From: Crotalaria pallida
Taxonomy: Eukaryota; Streptophyta; Magnoliopsida; Fabales; Fabaceae
Direction of reading: 5' to 3'
NCBI GenBank assembly: GCA_037953625.1
Contig: CM075652.1
Span: 56,165,501-56,229,500 of the forward strand
Length of the DNA: 64,000 nucleotides
The position numbers were made by a program, and so were the translations under genes. A model generated the notes under the pieces. That model was given only the letters and a program-made list of their open reading frames with translations, was not told the DNA's origin and ran no database searches. Positions 59,101 through 64,000 of this stretch are shown in pieces (positions within the stretch are counted from its first letter, which is position 1; every line of letters begins with the position of its first letter).

Positions 59101-62100
59101 CACATATGCTACACAACCGAAAACTCTAAGATGTGAGAGTTTTACCTCTTTTCTACTCCATACCTCTTCTGGTATTTTGTACTCTAGTGGAACTGAAGGG
59201 CCTCGATTGATTAAGTAAGTTGCTGTGTTGATTGCTTCTGCCCAAAACTGTTTCGGTAAGCCTGACTGCAAACGCAAGCTTCTGGCTCTTTCCGTCAATG
59301 TTCGATTCATACGCTTTGCCACACCATTGTGTTGAGGCGTACCTGGCACAGTCCTCTCCATTCTGATCTCGTGCTCATAGCAAAACTTCTTAAATCTGGT
59401 GTCTTCATATTCACCTCCATTATCGATTCTAAGCTTTTTGATCTTCAATCCTGTTTCATTTTCTACCATGGCTTTCCAAATCTTGAAAGCCTCGAATACT
59501 TCGGACTTATGTTTTAAAAAATATACCCATACCTTCCTAGAGTGATCATCAATAAAAGTCACGAAGTAATGTTTCCCACTGATGGATGGAATCGTCGTTG
59601 GTCCCCAAACATCAGAGTGAACTAGCTCGAGTCTCTCCTTCTTCGGGGTTTTACCACTTGTCTGAAAGCTAACTCATTTCTGCTTTCCAAGTATACAGTC
59701 TTCACACATGTCAATTTCTATTGACCGAAGACTAGGTAGTTTACCTTTTGAATGCATGATCTTCATCCCTTTCTCACTCATATGGCCTAACCTTTGGTGC
59801 CATAGATTGGGATTTTCATTTGTTGCAACTGCAATCAAATGATTTGCTCCACCTGTTTTGTAGAGAGTACCACTCTTTCTGCCACGAGCAATTGTCATTA
59901 CACCCTTTGAAATTTTTCAATGATCTCCATGAAAGACTGTTGTGTAGCCTTCATTGGCCAACTGGCCTACTGAGATTAAGTTTTTTGTCAACTCGGGAAT
60001 ATGTCTAACATTTTTTAATTCCCACAGAGACCCATTTAAATTAATTTTCACTACACCTTTACCCATAATCTCACAAGATTGTTCATTACCAAGGTACACT
60101 TTACCAAGGTTACGGGGAATATAATTTTCGAATAATTCTTTCTGTGAAGTGGCATGAAAAGATGCTCCGGAGTCTAACACCCAAGACTCTTCCTTGTTCT
60201 CTAGAGAACATATCAACGCATCATCTCCTTCTGAGGTAGAAGCAACATTTGCCTCCTTTTTCATCGCCTGATTCTTCGGTGCACTCCTGCACTGATTCTT
60301 GTAATGCCCGGTCTTTCCACAATTCCAACACTCAATTGTTTTTGAGCTATGAAAACTTCGGTGGTTCTTGGACCTGGATCTTCTGTCCTTGGATTTATCG
60401 CGTCCGTTTCCTCTGGTTAAATTTCTCCCTCTTGACTCTGTATTTAAAACTGAAGAGGTTGAAGATTCACACAACTCTCTTCGTCGAATTTCTTCACTAA
60501 GAACCAGATCACGAACATCGTTGAATTTTAACTTAGTGTTTCCCGACGAGCTACTCACAGCCGTGACAGTAGCGTTCCAACTTTCTGGCAGGGAAGACAA
60601 AAGTATCAATGCTAGTACTTCCTCATCAAATTTGATTCCAACTGAACTCAATTGGGTTGTGACTATATTGAGTTCATTGAGATGTTGAGCCACCGATGCA
60701 CCTTCTACCATCCGCAAATTAAATAGCCGCCTTATTAAATGAACTTTGTTTGCGGCTGACGGCTTTTCATACATATTAGAAAGAGCCACCATTAGACCTG
60801 CCGTGGTAGTTTCTTTCGCAATACTAAATGTAACATTGCGGGATAATGTCAATCGGATAACTCCAAGGGCTTGCCTGTCGAGAAGAGCCCAATCTTCATC
60901 ATTCATGCCCTCTGGTTTGCTTCTTGAGAGAGGTTAATATAATTTTTTCTGATACAAATAATCCTCTATTTGCATCTTCCAAAAGCTAAAGTCCTCACCA
61001 TCAAACTTATCAATCTTCGCCTTTCCTTCTTCTGCAGCCATTTCTCCCACTCAAATCTGACTCCCTTTGAACCGGTTATTGTAACAATAACAATTGGCTC
61101 AAGATACCAATTGTTGAGAAATTACACCAAATTTCTCTTAATTAGATTTGAGAGAAATAATATAAATGCAGAGTAATAATAACAACAACAACAATTAAAC
61201 TCTTTTATTATGCTGCTGCTACATTATTAATGAAAGGTGAAAAACATTCTGAGAAAATAAAAATATTTTCTCTTTGTTTCTTTCTCTTTTTCTTTCTCTC
61301 TGTTGGAATAAAAAAAATAAAAATTGAATGCGTATTTATAAGCTTGCAATACGCGTTTTTCTGTTAATTTGTTTTTCCCTTTTTTAATTATTTCTAAAAC
61401 ATAAATGGTTTGCTTGATTTCCGTAGCCAAAAATTAAGGAATGATTTTCCTTGTTTTGACCAATTCCAACACCGGCCACATCCACACCGTTGAATATGTT
61501 ATTAATTAATTAAAAATACATATGTTCAATGAAATCAATGACTTAGATGTGGCCGAGACCATTGGTCGTGAACCACACAAATGATGATGTATCATGGACC
61601 ATTGATTCTGGACCACCTAATAAATCTGTGAGAAACTACTGTGTGGTCCGGGATCAATGGTTCCGGCTACATCTAAGCCATTGATTTCATTGAACATATG
61701 TTTTTTTTTAATTAATTAATTACATATTCAATGGTGTGAATGTGCGTGGAACCATTGGTTCCAAACCACACAATAATTTCTCCCATTTAACCCCTTAAAT
61801 TGCCTTGTTTGTTTTTTTCTTTTTCCTTTTGATAATACAATTATAAAGTTTACATAACCTTCATTCTATTTGCAGCAATCTGTGCCAACTTATCACTAGA
61901 GAAAATGTTGCCATTTGCTTCTTACGTGGTAAGCAGCCTTACCATGCAATAAGTGTAATTTGGCTTAATAATCCATTTATGCATACAGAATTTAGTGTAA
62001 TTGTTCATTAATGCTATGTTCATTCGCACTGCTATACATATGCACAATGTTCACTATCTTGTTCTTTCTAAGCTCGCGTTGTAGCTTCACTCTCTGCATA

Positions 62101-62348
62101 CCGAAATTCTGATTTTGCCAAATGCCAAGTACCTTTGGCGTGAGCTGATGAGCAAAAAGCTTTATCATAAATATGGGTTTTGTATGTGTGACATGTGATG
62201 TAAAATACTACATGATGTAAATATAACATATTTAATGTATTCTTTGCTTTGATGCTATTTACAGGCAGCTTCCAATTGCAGAGCTCTTGGAGCTCGAAGT
62301 GGTCTTCCATACCGCACTGATCCATTACTGGCATCCTTTACTCAGTAG
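49961..62348 (+). CDS. pfkB-family carbohydrate/nucleoside kinase
   Basis: Twelve coding exons stay in frame: 49961-50014, 50150-50239, 52513-52590, 52696-52770, 53335-53387, 54215-54365, 54706-54816, 55555-55681, 55823-55920, 56436-56574, 61876-61928, 62265-62348 (370 residues plus stop). The N-terminus has GFGGVGVDILA, then GGGNTGNALTSAARLG (pfkB signature 1). The C-terminus has DTTGAGDAF (311-319) with catalytic Asp317 and the anion hole. Length and layout resemble the plant ribokinase/ketohexokinase-like group represented by Arabidopsis At5g43910. Enzymes of this fold phosphorylate a sugar or nucleoside with ATP; the substrate cannot be told from sequence. Residues 1-18 look like a short cytosolic start, with no clear transit peptide. 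Intron 7 uses a GC donor; intron 10 hosts a copia element. Confidence 0.9.
50046..50101 (+). repeat. (ATT)n microsatellite in intron 1 of the pfkB gene
   Basis: About 18 uninterrupted ATT units; likely length-polymorphic. Confidence 0.95.
52205..52355. repeat. GTACC/GTATC-rich repeat in intron 2 of the pfkB gene
   Basis: Many ACGTACC, GGTACC and CGTATCA words; a related stretch with ATCGGATACACGTAC and CGTACCCGTATTCGGTATC lies at 50945-51255. They may be the two sides of one degraded transposon, since the sequence between includes a small open frame (51761-51838). Confidence 0.4.
54817..54822 (+). promoter_or_regulatory. GC-type 5' splice site (intron 7, pfkB gene)
   Basis: The exon ends CCACAG and the intron begins GCAAGT, a perfect consensus except for C in place of T. 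The matching acceptor TTTTGCAG precedes GCATGGACAG at 55555 and joins FPQ to AWTEAS in frame. No GT nearby keeps the frame. Confidence 0.75.
56728..57093 (-). repeat. 3' LTR of C2
   Basis: 366 bp; adjoining sequence ATCTCCCACTTGAAG is the complement of the polypurine tract. Confidence 0.95.
57159..61041 (-). pseudogene. gag-pol of copia element C2 with several disabling changes
   Basis: Starts at the ATG at 61041 and runs left through gag with a CCHC knuckle (CWNCGKTGHYKNQC), protease DSGASFHAT, a GAG-pre-integrase motif (HQRLGHMS), an integrase core (FIDDHSRKVW, IDNGGEY, TPQHNGVAKRMN), RT with LLYVDDMLVAG, and RNase H (DADFGG, STTEAEYVA). Stops interrupt at 60934-60936 (gag), 59917-59919 and 59674-59676. 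Frameshifts occur near 57745 (between RT and RNase H) and near 57250. Long clean stretches (up to 628 codons) between lesions fit a recently inactivated lineage. It is closely related to widespread plant copia polyproteins. Confidence 0.9.
61096..61109 (-). promoter_or_regulatory. Primer-binding site of C2
   Basis: The minus strand reads TGGTATCTTGAGCC, 2 nt from the 5' LTR at 61112, a variant of the initiator-tRNA site TGGTATCAGAGC. Confidence 0.75.
61112..61471 (-). repeat. 5' LTR of C2
   Basis: 360 bp; nearly identical partner of 56728-57093. Confidence 0.95.
61630..61782 (-). mobile_element. MITE copy 2
   Basis: 153 bp with terminal inverted repeats GAGAAACTACTGTGTGG and CCACACAATAATTTCTC. 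Inverted relative to copy 1, which lies about 47 bp upstream once C2 is removed. Confidence 0.75.
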
Positions 62349-62819
62349 TATTCTGCAGAGTATGCATGAAATAAGGCTTCAGCATTCAAATTGAGCCCTT
62401 ACATCAGTTTATAAACTAGTCATCTGGTTCAGCTCATTGTGCAAATGTATTTATACTATATCTTTCTTTAGTTATTATCACTCTGTAAATTAAATTTTAA
62501 ATTCCAGTGCAATGGAATTGAAAGAAAATTATGTGATAATCTTATATCAATTACACATGTAAATATCAATTATAGCATGTTCTTTACTAATCAATTAACG
62601 AAAGGTATATGTACCTGGAACAAGAGAAGGATTCATGCCAATATCATCCTTGACCCCGTTGAAATGCTAGAGAAAAGAAAAGATGGAATAGGAAAGAAAT
62701 GTTGTGTGAACAAGGAAGAGGATTACTCCTCTCTATCTCATAGGCTACTAAAAAATAAAAACTGATCAGTATATATAAACTTAATACCGGAAGCTGAACA
62801 GTTTCTAATAATGAGGAAA
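62349..62819 (+). other. 3' flank of the pfkB-family gene
   Basis: AT-rich 3' UTR and downstream DNA. It has no separate gene that I can support; a 62-codon open frame at 62577-62765 resembles nothing known. Confidence 0.5.
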
Positions 62820-62824
62820 ATGTT

Positions 62825-62969
62825 TGATGGGAAACAACCTCCAGCCATATCAGATAAGAGTAGGGACCTCTAGCCAGGCAAGAATAACCCAACCCATAAC
62901 GGGTTATCCTCAATAAAAGCCTAAACATAATATATCCATCACTTAACCAAGTGATATATATTAGATTAT

Positions 62970-63016
<47 letters not shown>

Positions 63017-63109
63017 CTACACAATTGATATATCTAATAATTCTAAACATATTCTAAATAATAGATTAATGCTAATCCATAAATTATTAGAATATATAAA
63101 AATACAACA
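62825..63109 (-). repeat. 3' LTR of a third copia element (C3), outer edge uncertain
   Basis: In plus orientation it ends ACAACA at 63109, directly before ATCTCCCACTTGG, the complement of a copia polypurine tract. Its start may be the TGATGGG at 62825 or the TGTTTG a few bases before. The other LTR is outside the window, so the left border cannot be verified. Confidence 0.5.
62974..63011. repeat. (TA)n microsatellite
   Basis: About 19 TA units inside the presumed C3 LTR. Confidence 0.9.
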
Positions 63110-64000
63110 ATCTCCCACTTGGATAGCATTAATCAATTATTAGAAAATAAGAATTATTTAGACCGAAATATCAATTATGACTGAATCACATGTCAACCAA
63201 AAGTATATGAAATATAAGACTTTAACCCTGCCAAGATAATATCCGATAGGGATATATATCATATATATCAATAGCATATATTTCATACAAAAGAATGATG
63301 AACAAGGAAAAACATAATTAAATAAGACGAAATTGCATTTCCATATAATGGTTCAAGCATTTCAATGATGCCATAAGAGATAGATAAAAAAAGTGACGTC
63401 AACCAATACATATCTCATAATAGTAAATAAAATGTGCTATATTAGACTCCCACTAACCCAAAACATCAAAAGACTTAACCAAACCCATATGAGTTACATG
63501 ATTCTGAAAAACTCCAATAGTTAAGCCTTTGGTAAGTGGATCCGCTAACATGTTCTCGGTAGCAATATGTTCAATTTGAATCTGAATTGCTCTCGAACTC
63601 TTTCTCGAACAGGTAGATATTTTACATCAAAATGCTTTGTGCGAGAAGAGCTTCTGGTGTTTTGAGAGAAATGCACAGCAGAAGTATTATCGCAATATAT
63701 CACAAGTGGCCTAGGTATGCTTTCAACAATATGAAAACAAGAAATTAAATTTTTAAGCCCTAAGGCACGAGAAGTGGCCTAATAACAAGCGATATACTCT
63801 GCTTCCATGGTAGAAGTAGCTGTAAGAGATTGTTTAATACTCTTCCAAGCAATAGCTCCTCCTGCCATCATAAAGATGAAACCAGAAGTAGATTTTCTAT
63901 CATCAAGGCAGCCTGCAAAATCAGAATCACAATAGCCAGTGACTTGAAGAAGTTGATCAGACTTCTTATAGGTCAACATATAATCTTTGGTACCTTGTAA
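63110..64000 (-). pseudogene. 3' end of copia element C3: RNase H region, broken
   Basis: The minus strand encodes the Ty1/copia RNase H signature (GYCDSDFAGCLDD, STSGFIF, TMEAEYIA) at 63779-63979. It meets a stop at 63779-63781, after which homology continues with further breaks (YCDNTSAVHFSQN near 63690). Gene order and polypurine tract place the LTR to the left. The rest of the element lies right of the window. Confidence 0.85.

Larger units (their letters stand above)
56728..61471 (-). mobile_element. Ty1/copia retrotransposon (element C2), recent, in intron 10
   Basis: LTRs at 56728-57093 and 61112-61471 start TGTTGAG and end CCAACA. They are flanked by the exact 5-bp duplication CCGGC (56723-56727, 61472-61476). 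By eye they differ at about 4 substitutions in 360 bp plus a 6-bp (AAC)n length change, so the insertion is young. The element is antisense to the host gene. Its polypurine tract (minus CAAGTGGGAGAT) and primer site are intact. The polyprotein frame is nevertheless broken. Confidence 0.95.
56691..61583 (+). mobile_element. MITE copy 1, split by copia element C2
   Basis: 56691-56727 and 61477-about 61583, joined without C2, form a roughly 140-bp element with ends ATTGTGTGGTCCGAGACCAATGG and GACCATTGGTCGTGAACCACACAA. It matches the reverse complement of MITE copy 2 (61630-61782), including AACATATGT, 'TTCAATGAAATCAATG' and the AATTAATTAA centre. Confidence 0.7.

Overview
The window looks like a piece of plant nuclear chromosome. 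It holds two intron-rich host genes, and almost everything else is AT-rich repeat sequence made of nested LTR retrotransposons, DNA transposons, MITEs, foldback elements and tRNA-derived SINEs. The host proteins and the repeat families (Sirevirus, Ty1/copia, Ty3/gypsy-derived LARDs, CACTA, Pack-MULE-like) point to a eudicot; a legume is possible, but I cannot fix the species. I see no bacterial operon, CRISPR array or rRNA gene.

Left part (1-33.9 kb). Positions 1-7674 are most of a plus-strand, coding-less LTR element (LARD type; LTR about 4 kb, internal region 2.1 kb). Its right LTR carries a Pack-MULE-like insertion that holds a fragment of a dirigent-protein gene together with its TATA box. 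It abuts 7675-9583, the 3' piece of an LTR from a second LARD family. After a cluster of Stowaway-like MITE remnants (9.6-11.5 kb) and a Sirevirus LTR fragment (about 11.7-13.2 kb), a nearly complete minus-strand member of the second LARD family occupies 13377-25969. A 3.75-kb CACTA transposon sits inside its right LTR with a TTA target duplication. From 25970 to 33890 there are two diverged copies of one intergenic segment, decorated with SINEs, a Stowaway MITE, hAT-like sequence and a foldback element.

Host gene 1 (34445-40713, plus strand, 8 coding exons, 742 codons) encodes a receptor-like kinase of the ALE2 type. It has a signal peptide, a Cys-containing ectodomain, one membrane segment and an RD-type Ser/Thr kinase. 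Its reading frame is intact.

Between the genes lies an old, broken minus-strand Ty1/copia element (41530-47000, TSD GAAGG), followed by foldback, hAT-like and SINE sequences.

Host gene 2 (49961-62348, plus strand, 12 coding exons, 370 codons) encodes a pfkB-family sugar/nucleoside kinase with an intact DTTGAGD active-site motif. Intron 7 has a GC donor. Intron 10 is 5.3 kb because a recent Ty1/copia element (56728-61471, TSD CCGGC, LTRs about 99% identical) inserted antisense into one of two inverted MITEs. A third copia element enters from the right edge (about 62.8-64.0 kb).

The two host genes have no evident functional link. Most of the interest is in the layered insertion history, the captured dirigent promoter, and the long inverted repeats inside or next to both genes. 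All calls come from reading the sequence by eye; exon borders were chosen from GT/GC-AG sites that keep the frame.
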